Assembly (NCBI RefSeq): GCF_001039355.2
Contig: NW_019775507.1
Span: 111,874-154,480, forward strand
Origin: Lingula anatina
Lineage: Eukaryota > Brachiopoda > Lingulata > Lingulida > Lingulidae
Direction: 5' to 3'
DNA length: 42,607 nt
The translations under genes and the position numbers were made by a program. Below the pieces are notes generated by a model. The model saw nothing but the letters and a program-made list of their open reading frames with translations. It did no database searches and was not told the origin of the DNA. Within the stretch, counting starts at the first letter, position 1, and every line of letters starts with the position of its first letter. Shown in pieces: positions 1 to 11,946 of the stretch.

Positions 1-59
1 TAAATATCATGTGGGTATTAAGGATGTTATGAAAACTAAGAAACGATATGCAGTATTCG

Positions 60-655
60 TATAGCAAATGGCGGCCAAGTTTTATTCAAATACCTAGGAA
101 AACATACTTGTTACTCTCCACACTATAATTTAATTATATTCTATGTGTGTGTAACAAGGGTGTAAAAAATACTCGGAATCAAACTATATTTGTTAATGGA
201 CAATAAATTCCTGACAGTAGTTAATGTAATAGTATGGTAAATGGTGGCCATGTTGGATTTTTTTTTTCAAAAATGTTCAAGGAATATGTACTAGATAACA
301 ACAAGATATATATTATAGGTCTAATAACAATGTGGAGAGCAATGTAAGTCAAACTTGATTTTATAATGAACACTTTTCCTCCAAGCATATACTTATGTAG
401 CTGAAGCACATAAATTACTGTGGGAAATGGCAGCTGTCTTGGATTTTCTCAAATTGCCATAGGATACACATATTTCTGCCAACATATACATATTATAAAG
501 GTACTGAAGTTATAGAAAATGCTGAAAAGCAATTTAAATTTGATATTGGGCACTTTTTCTCCCTGGTTGTAGTAGATACCCATTTATAACTATGGAATTG
601 GCAGCCATCTTGGATTTTTTCATATTTCCCATGCTAGGATTCCTTAGGACTTTTA
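60..655 (+). repeat. Diverged tandem array, ~170-186 bp period, about four units
   Basis: Similar blocks recur near 67, 240, 426 and 596: AATGGYRGCC, then CTTGGATTTT or a close variant, a T-rich stretch, and TAGGA or AAGGA about 40 bp later. Units also share downstream words such as acttnntc. The units differ enough that the repeat is old. It looks like a satellite remnant and starts close to the window edge, so more units may lie upstream. Confidence 0.6.
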
Positions 656-1108
656 GTATGTCATTTTGAGGACTTCTTACAAAAGCACTGTGGTAAAATA
701 AAAACTATTGCAATTACTTTGACTTCAAACCATAGATAGCCTGGACTATTGTGGTTGCTGAGATATTGATACTATGAGGTGTTCAGATTAATATGCTGCC
801 TCTTGTTTACAACATACTCATATAATCTATGATTACCAGCTTCTCTGTATTTTACTAAAAACCAGGAGGAGGCATGTTGGTCTGTTAATCTGATTTCATT
901 CAGCCAGAGTCCCTGTAGAGTTAGTGTGCAGTGATGTTACAACCTAACTCCTTCTGAACAGACCCTTAAAGTATCTAACTTGTGATTTTCTTGCCAAATT
1001 AAATTTTCCACAAAAATAAGGACTTCTCTTTTTCTCAGGGATCATTGTTCAATCGGCCCAGGGGTACAGTTGGATTCAATGTTTAATAACATTTCTGTTG
1101 AAATACTT

Positions 1109-1187
1109 TAATTTCAATGACTGGCCAATAATTTAAACTGTAATTATTTAAACTGTAATTTCAATGACTGGCCAATAATTTAAACTG
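1109..1187 (+). repeat. Short direct duplication, 47 bp period
   Basis: The 32-base block at 1109-1140 (key words TTTCAATGACTGGCC and ATTTAAACTG) recurs exactly at 1156-1187, with 15 bases between that repeat the ATTTAAACTG word. A recent local tandem duplication. Confidence 0.9.
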
Positions 1188-1371
1188 ACGCCTTCCTTAA
1201 CATTTCAGAAAGAAATTTTGACATCAGGTCCTTTTATTTGAAGGGATTTATTGTTTTTAAGATCTGAATGACGTAGACACTGGGAAAGAAAAGTTAACTT
1301 TGCAGGATATGTAGATATTGGAAAGATAACTTTAGAACATTTTAAACATAGAAGGCATACCTTTAAACGTC

Positions 1372-1464
1372 CAGGGGCCGGTTTCACAAAGCAGTAGTTA
1401 GTTAGAACAACTAACTACTGAACAACCTCGCTAACGAGCAAACTTAGCGATTTTCAANCCCCTG
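1372..1464. mobile_element. Small CAGGGG...CCCCTG element with a perfect internal hairpin
   Basis: Begins CAGGGGCCGGTTTCACAAAG and ends CCCCTG, the termini expected of hAT-type MITEs. CAGTAGTTAGTT (1392-1403) and AACTAACTACTG (1409-1420) form a perfect 12 bp stem with a 5-base loop. I see no clear 8 bp target duplication, so it may be truncated or may not be a transposon. Confidence 0.4.
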
Positions 1465-2235
1465 ACCATTGTCATAATAACCACATTCTATATGTTTTAT
1501 CTATACCATTTGTTTAACCTAGTTCTTCCCGTCAGAAATTCATTTCTGTCTCATACCATTATAAGCCTCCATGTCTGATCTTAAATTTCTGTGTTTTTAT
1601 GGCAATGAAGTTTTAATGTTTTAAACATGCCATATCCTGGTATGCTGGTACACTGCTCAGCTTGGGCGCAGGAGGACATTGGGCACATTTTCCATGGCCA
1701 GGTCATACCAGAGGCTATTATGGATATATGGTGCCTGCTGTCTCCTCAATAAGCAGTCTGTGTACAGAGGATGAAACAGAGGGTTAAGACCTCTTCATGG
1801 AAGTGCCAATAATTGTATATGATAATATTAACCGGGATAATATTTTTCCAACTATCAGCAGATTTCCCACTTTTTGGGAACAAAATTATCATAGGCCCCC
1901 TGGACCCCACTCAATATTTTTTTACTTTTTTACTAAATGCCAGTTTCATCCCTTTATTAAGTATCTCTTATGCTTGCTTGGGTTGTATGCTCCACAGGGA
2001 TGTGAACAGATTCAAAATTGAACAGATCCGCATAGACTATGCAAAATTTGCAAAACTGGTCGATATTAGGCTATAAACTGAATTTTTACCATATATTTTA
2101 GTCACATAATTGTAAGTACGGTAGTCACAAAAAATCTCTAAATTAATTGAATTACCCCTTTGCATGCTACATATGTAGTTTTGCTTGTGAATGATAATTG
2201 TAATTAAAAATTTATTGTTTGTTTTTCTTCTTCAG

Positions 2236-2309
2236 ACCAAAAGATGCAGGCTCTCCAAAATCACATACTTCAGGTGTATGTCGGAATTTCCACCTGTCAG
2301 TAACACGGT
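2236..2309 (+). CDS. DLST: DLST exon a: end of presequence region
   Basis: Acceptor ttcttcag before 2236, donor gtaagt at 2310. Reads ...[15 protein letters not shown], rich in Arg/Ser/Thr like the presequence end of animal DLST proteins. It ends with one base of a Trp codon completed in the next exon. The reading frame is fixed only by phase agreement with the following exon, so this is the least certain exon; a weaker internal acceptor near 2273 is possible. Confidence 0.75.
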
Positions 2310-5300
2310 GTAAGTATATGAAAAGTAGACATTTAGGTGCACTTCTGTATGAGTTACTGAGATCAAAGATTTAAATTCAGAAATGAAATAATTTTACTAG
2401 CAAATTTTGTCATTCTGAGTGCCATTAAAAAACCCATCAAACAATTTATATGAATGCTAAAATAGCTGTTTCTTGATGATAAGGTTAGAAAACGTACTGT
2501 AAAATATTTTAAATTTTGACTTTCAAAAGAGAAACATTTTTTGTCTGTTGTGTGACAAATTATATCTTAAGCTATGTCTTGTGTGATTGCAGGGTCAGAG
2601 GTCAGGGTTGTCAATACCCCTCCTTTTGCAGAATCAGTTACAGAGGGAGATGTCAGGTGGGAGAAAGGTAATTATAGTTATACACTAGAAGGTGTGAATC
2701 TGTGATGGACAGGGAGGGGGGCAAACATCCACTATACTAGTACATCACTTTCACAGTGGTTTTGGCCAAAGTCAATGAGCAGGGGGTTGGTATGTGTGTG
2801 GGAGGGGGGGGGGAGGTATTTAGATTATCTGTTCACTGTAAATCACTTACTCGGTGGGTTCAAGTTTCTGTGTGTTTGTGATTTTCACTACAATTTGCAT
2901 AAAGCTTATTTAGTGGGTTCGTGCAAAGGCAATTTTCAGTGTTTCGGTGTTGTGATTGTGTGTGTGTGTGTGTGTGTGTGTGATGCATAAAAAAAGTAGA
3001 AAGTACTCACCCAAGAACTCCACTAGCAAACTGGTCAGATCATCACACTTCTTTGCTGAACAAGATTCTAGATGTACAAATTGTTAGCCAACTGACTGTT
3101 GAGCTGCTTGTTGGAGGTTAAAATGTTTCTGTTAAACACCTTTCTGACTCAGTTCTTTTTTGCTCCTGTGGCATTATTGTTGTTTTCTATGATTTTAACT
3201 GATGGTGAGTTTACATTAAAAAGATACAGGTACTTTTTATTAATGTGGGCACTTAGAAAAACCAGGATATGGGGGTTTGTAAAAGACGGCGCAGTGCTTA
3301 GTATGTTACTAAATATCTTTTTTCATTTCTGAGATATTTAAATATTGCTCCATGATATTAGTCATTAGTGAAATTAGACAGGAAATTAAATTGCAGATGA
3401 TTATATTTTCATCGCTTCTGTGCAAAATTCTTAGACCTTTAAAGATGGAAAAAATAGCACCATCTATTACATAAAACCGAGTAGGTTAATTGATATGATT
3501 AAGGAATGAATAGCAGATATAGCTGGATAAAAGTTCATAATGTATTTTAAATTTATGTTGTAATGATATTTTGCACTCTTGAAGGAAATCTTTCTTAAAT
3601 TGAAATACCAATATTGGTAATAATTTAATATTGTATGAACACTTGAAAGGTATGTTGATTCTTTAATATTTTGTCATTTCACAATGGACCTATAAATATT
3701 TGAATGCTTTGGATTTGGGTACAAAAGATGAAATATTTGTAACATTGCTTCTGACTTTTGTCATGTATCGCATTAAGAAATGATGAAATTTTTCATTTCA
3801 TTGATGCATAAAGCATTTTGAATATATGTCATTGGCTTATTCTTTCCCACTGTCTTCAAAACCATGTATGTACTGTTTGTCTACAGCTTAGATTTAATGT
3901 ACAAGACTTTTTTTCCAGAGAATTGCCCTTTCTTTTTGGTAATTTTTTCCCCATAATTTTATAGCTGTGGGTGACCAAGTGGCTGAGGATGAAGTGGTTG
4001 GTGAGATTGAAACAGACAAGGTGAGCCTGCATTGGCAACTGAAAGAGAATGTGTTTTGTATTATGCTGGCTTGTTGTTTGTTTGCTAATGGCCATAGGGA
4101 TATTTTAGCACAAGAAAACTGTTTTATGATTTTTGCAGATTTATTCATAGTTTGGAATAAATTTAAAATCTGTCCAAAGCAAAATTCATTGTTTATTTGA
4201 TCACATCTTTTTAAACAAGCAAAAAAAAAAAAAAAAAAAAAAAGGAGGGGAGAGGGAGAAAAAGACTGATGGCAGGTTAATGTCAAACAAACATTTCCAT
4301 ATGTTTCTGTGGGTTTTCTCTGAAAATCCCATTATTATGATATCAGGTATTTTGAAATCCATCCCATTGTGGCACTGGGACATATAACTGCAGCTGTATT
4401 TTTGCATCACAGTTGCCATTATTACTTATTTTTCCTGGACTGGACAATAACAGTAACATTCGAATTCCTTTAAGTCAGTAGTAAGCTATGGTTTCACCTT
4501 ATACTAATTCTTTAGCCATTGGTCTGAGGCAATTGATGAGTACTTGGCTTTCAACTAATCAAAAGTTAGTATTTTTTAGAGTTATTAAGCAGATCATACC
4601 AGTGTAACTTTTTTTAACAATTATTGTATATTCCAACCTTGAGATTGTGACATTTGATTGGAACTAGCATATTTTTATTTTGCTGAGTTTCTTAAGTCTA
4701 CTAGTACAAGTGGACAGAGAAATGAAAAAAGTAGCTTTATAGATTGCTGTTCAGTAAGTCTGGTAGACTTTATCAAATTGAAAAATAAGCTAAAACAAAC
4801 ACTTAAATTTGACGTAGCCCAATTAGACATGTAACTTTGCCTGTCCAAAGTGAGTTCTTTTGGTGTTTTGCCTTGGATTGGTGAGCTTATGTTGCCAACT
4901 TATATAGTTCTCCAATAACTTGTATATTATGTCTTTTGAATACTTACAGACTTCTCTCCCAGTCCATGCCCCTGCTGCAGGTATCATTGAAGAGTTGTTA
5001 GTGGAGGATGGAACCACAGTAGAAGCTGGAACAGCTCTGTTCAAAATAAGAATTACAGGTATTGTATTTGGTGCATGTACGTTCTTGTTTTGTGATGTCT
5101 TGTAAAAGCTCCTGTCACTTCAGGGGCTGTGTTCACAAATGAACTGAAGACGCCCCCCCCCACCCCCCACCCCACCCCCTTAATTGGTCTCACAATACAC
5201 ATTGTGGGCAACATGTTCACAGTTTGCTGAATTATATTTATAAAAAAAAAAAAGAAAAAAAAAATACAGTATTAAAACAGCATTTTAGCTACTTAAAGGA

Positions 5301-8300
5301 AAGGGACTCATGGCATTGTTTCCAGACAGATTTTTAGCTAGTGTCTTCTTGTGATATTATATTGAAATATTAAGGGATCATGTGCTTGGAAGTGATGTTT
5401 TGAACGGATATATGAGGTGAGTGTAGCAGTGCTGGCAGGTTGACTATGTAAAATGTTGACCAGCGGTGGCTGTGGTACTTACTGTGAGTAAAACTTCATC
5501 CTTGCTGATCCAAGTACGATGTAAAACCCAGATGGTATGCTAACAGCTACTCTGTTAACTGTGTAAGGTCTGACAGAGACAATAATAACACTTCACTTGA
5601 ATCAAGAAAAAAAAGGATGCACTAGTAGAAGTTGGTAAAATCCTCTTTAAAGGGAACATGTATTTCTTGTATACGTGCATGCTTCAGAAAGTAAAAACCT
5701 TTTGGTCAATTGTCAAACATGAGTATGTGAAAATGGCCTACTTTTAGTTATATTATATCATGCAACTTTGGTGTTTTTAGTTGAACGCTTTTATAACTGG
5801 AAGTGTCCAAATATTGACAGTATGTGATTTAATGATTGTGTTGGAGAAGAAAGTTGCTGTAAGAATGCAATTTTGCTTGAATGTGAGCCACTTTCACAAA
5901 GACTATATAACCCATAAGCTGGTTTAAACATTAAAAGAGGACCAGCTTGGTTATTGAAAGTTTTCAACATAATGAGTTGTATCAATATTCAATACCCAAT
6001 TTGTTTTAAAACAGCCCACTTCAATATGCAAAAAACAAAAGGGGAAATCTAGGTCATTGGTCTGTGACACAATAGTTGCTGAAGGGGAAAGTATCAGCAT
6101 TTGTGCCATAGTGAAGGTTTGATCTCCTACATAATTAATGACACTGCAATTAGTATTTTAACATACACACTTTATTAGAGTTGGAATGCTGATGCTATCT
6201 AGGCTCATGTTTATTGAAAAAAAAATGGATAAAAGATGATACATGCGACATACAACACAAAAAATTTCAATCATCTGACCATTTGTAACAGTTACTACTG
6301 GGATTTCTTGTCCCCATCAGCCAAATAAGGCACCCTTATCTGAAGGGACCCTCTCACAGATATTTTCAACAAAGGCATCTTGCCTATTCATCAAAACAAT
6401 TTTAACCAAATCACAATCAGTTGAAGACTTCTCACTTTTTACTGAATGTGCCCATTTTATACCATAAAATGCATTATTAACTGGAGCTGGAGAATTTGCT
6501 TTTTTAGCCAAACATGATATTTATATAAAGCAATGTGAAAATATTTTGCAGGCAAAATATCCTTTTTCTTATTATTCCTTCCATCTAAGATATGCTGCAT
6601 GATAGCTTCTCACTGTGCTATCTGCACAACTCCCCGCATCAAGCTCTGCCATAAAGCCCATTTTGGCTGCCAGCTCTGCTGACAACTGTTACACTTTCAC
6701 CTTGAAATTCTGCAAAAACAGATTTATAAAGATAATATCATTATTAGCAAATTTATTGCCATCAAACAGGAAAATCAATCCTTACAGCATACATTTTAAA
6801 TGGAAGATACCTTCTTCCAAAAAAAAAATATTACAAAACTTCCCCATTCCATAAAATTCTTTTTTTTCTCTTGGCAGTTCTCTGCAATCAGCTACTAATT
6901 TTACAAGGTTTTCATTTTGATACGCTAACGGCCAAAAACTTGCTGACGGCCAGTCTGGTGTTATGAGAGTAACATACGCTCTACACCGTTTCAAATACAG
7001 AAATACTTTTGGCAATATACAAAATGGTGGAACATTCCACCCATTTATACTACTCCAATTAACAGTAAATGCATCAACTCCGTTTGCCCATCTTGTCAAA
7101 TATCGGAATAAAACACAGGTAACTTTTTATTGTACTCTGTTGCTAAAAAGTCTATTTCATGAGGTCCCCATATTGATTCCAAATAATCAAAAATACATCC
7201 ACTTACACCCCAATCACCATTATCAACTATTCGGCTGATTTGATCAGCATACTGATTTTCTCTGCGTGGAACCCATTCTGCATGAAACGTAACTCTGTTA
7301 ACAATGCATAACGCAAATTTTTTTTCATACTACCCTTTTCAATGATATTCACTACACCTGTGTTATCTGAAAACCACTTAACAGATTTTCTAACATAAAA
7401 TGTCAAAAAAGAGCCAAACACTTTTTGCAGCAACAAGTTCCCTCCACATTGAACTACAAAGCCTTTCATTTTGATCCCACATTCCATGTGCAATGTCCAA
7501 AAGATGCTGAGCCATATATCCTCCATACCCTACTCCACTGGCATCACTAGAAACTACCTTTTGTATGCAGTGGTCCACTATAAACTGCCTTTCAACAAAT
7601 CTCTCTAAATTGTCTTTCCAAAAATTAATTTGTTTTTAACTTAGCTCATTCAAAGCAATTTGCTCTTTCCATGAACCAGCTTTTACTACATCATAGCTTA
7701 AATTTTTTTTATCATGATACAGACAATATTTTCAGTTACAAATGACAATGTGATAATCTGACCTACTAAGCTGGCAATTTGATGAACATGTATAGAACCT
7801 TTCTTTTTGTAGAAATTAGTAATATCATTGATACCTTGACTTATTTTGTGAAGTCACGCATCTGGAATTTTCATTAAGCCAGATTCTAAATTCAAGCTGT
7901 ACCCAAGAAACACTGATGAGAAAAATTAGTTGAGAAGGAAGCAGAAGATTCATATTTAGATTTTGTACGGTTTATGCTAATTTTTTTTTTTTTTTTTTTT
8001 TGCTTTTTCAGTGCTTTACTTCCTGCTTTGTTTATCATCCTCTCATCTTCTGAATTGCCCCAACCGCCTTCACTAGAATCAGCGATTTTAATCAACTAAT
8101 TTCTTTTCTTGACTTTTTTTGCGACAAATGATCTTCTAAATTGGCATTAAACTCAAACTGAATTCTGTTACCCTTGGGTTTCCACCTAACTGCCAACTTC
8201 AATTTGAATTTTTTCACCTGCTCAGTTGAACCTTCGATTTCACTTCTCAACCAACTCCTCTCTGTAGTAACCTGGGATTTTGGCTCTTTAATAAATACCG

Positions 8301-9099
8301 GACAGTTTCAAAAATCTGCTGTATAGATACTGGGTCTTGTTTGAAAGCGATTCAAATAAAATGCCTGGGAAAAAGGTATAGGGTATACAAATATGGGGTA
8401 TTGTATTTGACAATTACTTTGAAAATCTGAGACTATAAATATTTAGTGTCATATACTGGCAAACACTTTTAGATGTGTAACAGACTTTGTCCTCTCATTA
8501 TCTCTACCAACAGAAGATCCTAATTATGAAACGACAAACAGTTTTTTTCACAAAAGTATCACATTTTATGAATATGTAGGAGTAATTGTTACTTATTATG
8601 CCACATAATGAGGTATTGAAATATATATGACTATAGAACACTTGTGTAGGATGGCCCATATAATCCATAGTATCAATTTGCTCTAATTTGTTAATATATA
8701 CTTTCTGAGTATCTTGGAATCGTGTTTGTGCTCCCAACATTTGATCCTAATTTGTTGAATTATCATTTGTGAACCCATGCTGTGATTTAAACACCTGTGC
8801 TAGTACATGTTTGAAGTCTGTGCTCTCTTCAAACAATAGTCAGAATTGGTCTTTCAGTTATAGTTGGGTTATTCCTCCTTTCTTTGGAATACCAAGTGTT
8901 GATCTCACAAGACACCATTACCATTGCACAATGTAACATAACACATTAGTTCACATTATATGAAATCACCATCATGTTACGTAACTTGATATAATATATG
9001 ACCTCACATGGCATGACATAACATGATATCACTTTTTTTCGTGTATTTTATAAACTGGGATATCTCTTGTTTGTACAATCCCTCTCCACCCTCCTCTTT

Positions 9100-9142
<43 letters not shown>

Positions 9143-11913
9143 TTTTTTGCATATATTTTAACACTTGGCTATTTCTTCACACAAAATATTCATCACAATT
9201 ATTGAAACAGTAGAACATGTTGGTACTGATTTACTTTAAGTTCATCGCAGTCCTTTCTTGGAAACTGGCAAACACAAAACAGATGCTTATAAGGTATTCA
9301 AAGATGGGGCATTGTATTTGACAATTACTTTGAAAATCTGAGAGTAAAAATATTTAGTATCATGTACTGGCAAACACTCTTAGATGTGTGACAGACTGAA
9401 TTCTTTGTCCTTTCATTATCTCTAGCAACAGAGGATTCTAATTATGGAACGACCAACAGTATTTTTCACAAAAGTATCACATTTTATGAGTATGTAGGAG
9501 TAATTGTTACTTATAATGCCACACAATAAGGTATTGAAATATATATGACTATATAACACTTGTGTAGGATGGCCCATTATAATCCATAGTATCAATTTGC
9601 TCTAATTTGTTAATATATACTTCCTGAGTATCTTAGAATATTGTTTGTGCTCCCAACATTTGATCCTATTTTTGTTGTTGAATTATCATTTGTGAACCCA
9701 TGCTGTGATTTAAACACCTGTGCTAGTACATGTTTGAAGTCTGTGCTCTCTTCAAACAATAGTCAGAATTGGTCTTTTAGTTACTGTTGGGATATTCCTC
9801 CTCCTTTCTTTGGAATACCAAGTGGTGATCTTGCATGACAGCATTACCATTGCACAGTGTAACGTAGCACATCAGCTCACAGTGATCGAAATTATATTAC
9901 ATGAAATCATTATCACCCCATTTCCATAGATTTTTAGATCGATCTATCCCAGTGGGGAGTGTCACTAGATTACTGTCGGCTTAAGCGTCTGTCCCGCCTA
10001 TTAAAAGCTGTAAGGGGGTAATTAACTATGGTGCCCGCTCGGCTGACTGCAATTTAGCGTGAACCCCCAGGGAGTTAGGTCGATTTAAATCTTAATCTTT
10101 AGATCGATCTAAATCTCTGGGAAAGCACCCTATGTTACATAACTTGATATCATAAATTATATGACTTCACATGACTTGGCATGTATTGTCACATGACATT
10201 AGGTCATATGGCACATGACATGACATGACATTGACGCTAAAGACATTGTATGATGAAGCTTGACATATTTTCAACTGACACCTGAGTGTAACTGCCCTAG
10301 TCTGTGAAACAGTAGCCCAGATGTCTGATCAGAGCAAAATTTAACATGAGCCCTGATAAATTTTTATATATTTAATTAGTTTCATGGGAAGATGTTTTTA
10401 TATTTGTTTTAATTTATTAAAGTTAAAAATTGGCAGGGGTAGCATTTCACATGATAGACTCACCAAATTGAACTTTTTGGCTTTGCTGTTAGGAGAAGCA
10501 CCAGCCAAAAAGCCAGAAGCTGCGGCAGAGAAGGCACCATCAGCTGAACCTGCTGTCCAGCCCCCACCCGCACAACCAGCTGGTTCAGCCAGTGGACCCA
10601 TCCCCTCCAGCCCTCCGCCAATCCCACAACCACCACGGCAACCCATGAGTGAAGTTCCCACAGCATCACTTAAGCCTACGCCTGTAACAGCGCCATCTGG
10701 GGGTATTGCCAGCAAACCTCCTGCAGGAACTAGGCAAGAACAGAGGGTGAGGGCAACATTGAGTCGTGAAATTAAGAAAACATGAGACGAAAAATAAAGC
10801 TTTTAAAATTGATTAGTACTACAATTTCTTTAAATGTTGTCTTTTACTCTTTTTAGAGTAATATTCTGTATGTTGTATTTGTAAGGTTGTAAGTTGACTT
10901 ACTGTGTGGAAAAATGTTTACAGATTTAAACATGAAGGTTAAAAGCTCAGTATTATTATTGTAATTATTATATTTATAATCTTTTCAGATAAAAATGACA
11001 AGAATAAGGCTTGCCACAGCAACGCGTCTCAAGGATGCTCAAAATAAATGTGCAATGCTCACAACAACTCAAGAAATTGATATGAGGTAAATGATGATTG
11101 ATGCCTTTGGTCACTAGTTATATTACTTTATGTGAAAAACACCAACTTTTTGGCCTCAAGTTAACACAAGTTTGGAGAGTTTGTTTAAAAAAAATGTCTG
11201 AACATGATTTAAAGATTGTGTCAGAAACACTTGATCCCCTTGAAGTTTTTGTGCCTTAATTTTTTCAGTTGGATCATTGTCATTATCATGATTATTATTA
11301 TTATTTTTTTTTTTTTCAGTAATCTTATGGAAATTAGAAAGATGCATCAAGAGGCCTTTGTGAAAAAGCATGGTATAAAACTTGGTTTTATGTCTGCTTT
11401 TGTTAAGGCCTCTGCCTCTGCTCTCATAGACCAGCCAGTGGTGAATGCTGTTATAGATGAGAAAGAAATTGTTTACAGGGACTATGTTGATATAAGTGTT
11501 GCTGTGGCAACACCAAAGGTAAACGCCAGAAAACAGCTCTGTTGTTTATTGTTATTGCATCACCAGCATATAATTGAGCAATTGCCCCGTTTTGTGGTGT
11601 TAAACAGAACAGAAAGGATGGAGGGATCTTTTAGGTGGCTTATGCTCCAAGAGGTGCAATAGGTGTAAGTACGTATAGACCTTGTCACTGCCAGTGTACA
11701 CAGGGTGTAGTATTAATAACTATTATATATACATTGATTATAGAATGGTCAACCACATTTGGTGTTTAGATGAAAGTGATTAACCAATTTCTGTGTGCAT
11801 CACTGTGAGTTTAGTATTTATGCAAGCAATATTGTTCACTTGGTACTTCTCTGAACTCATCTGTCCAATATTTGATCCTACATTTTTTCTGTCATGTATG
11901 TCTGTTGGAAAAA

Positions 11914-11946
<33 letters not shown>

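Larger units (their letters stand above)
1..2235. other. Non-coding AT-rich stretch upstream of the DLST exons
   Basis: No exon with a start codon plus Arg-rich mitochondrial presequence was found here, although the first DLST exon must lie upstream of 2236. It holds a diverged tandem array (60-650), a short duplication (1109-1187), a small CAGGGG-ended element (1372-1464) and one ambiguous base, N, at 1458. Confidence 0.7.
6317..8285 (-). mobile_element. Degenerate DIRS-like (tyrosine-recombinase) retrotransposon, antisense in a DLST intron
   Basis: Read on the minus strand, conceptual fragments appear in this order: a gag-like segment, the end of a reverse transcriptase, RNase H with a conserved C-terminal extension, then the core-binding part of a tyrosine recombinase. 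That order (gag, RT, RNase H, YR in place of a DDE integrase) marks DIRS/Ngaro-type elements. The frame is broken by several stops and frameshifts, most of the RT palm is missing, and the recombinase catalytic end is absent, so the copy is dead. Terminal repeats were not recognised. It lies opposite to DLST transcription. Confidence 0.8.

Noticed and set aside
1813-2076. 87-codon ORF just upstream of the first DLST exon
   Set aside because: Hydrophobic, no Arg-rich presequence character, and no donor with the phase required by the exon at 2236; not the missing DLST start.
3894-4286. 130-codon minus-strand ORF
   Set aside because: Opposes a real DLST exon and owes its length partly to a poly-T/poly-A run (Phe stretch).
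7980-8002. T22 run considered as the reversed poly-A tail of a LINE/SINE
   Set aside because: It lies inside the DIRS-like gag remnant, where it encodes the Lys run on the minus strand; no LINE sequence abuts it.
11216-11662. 148-codon ORF spanning DLST exon g
   Set aside because: Only 11320-11518 is coding; the rest is intron read-through in the same frame.
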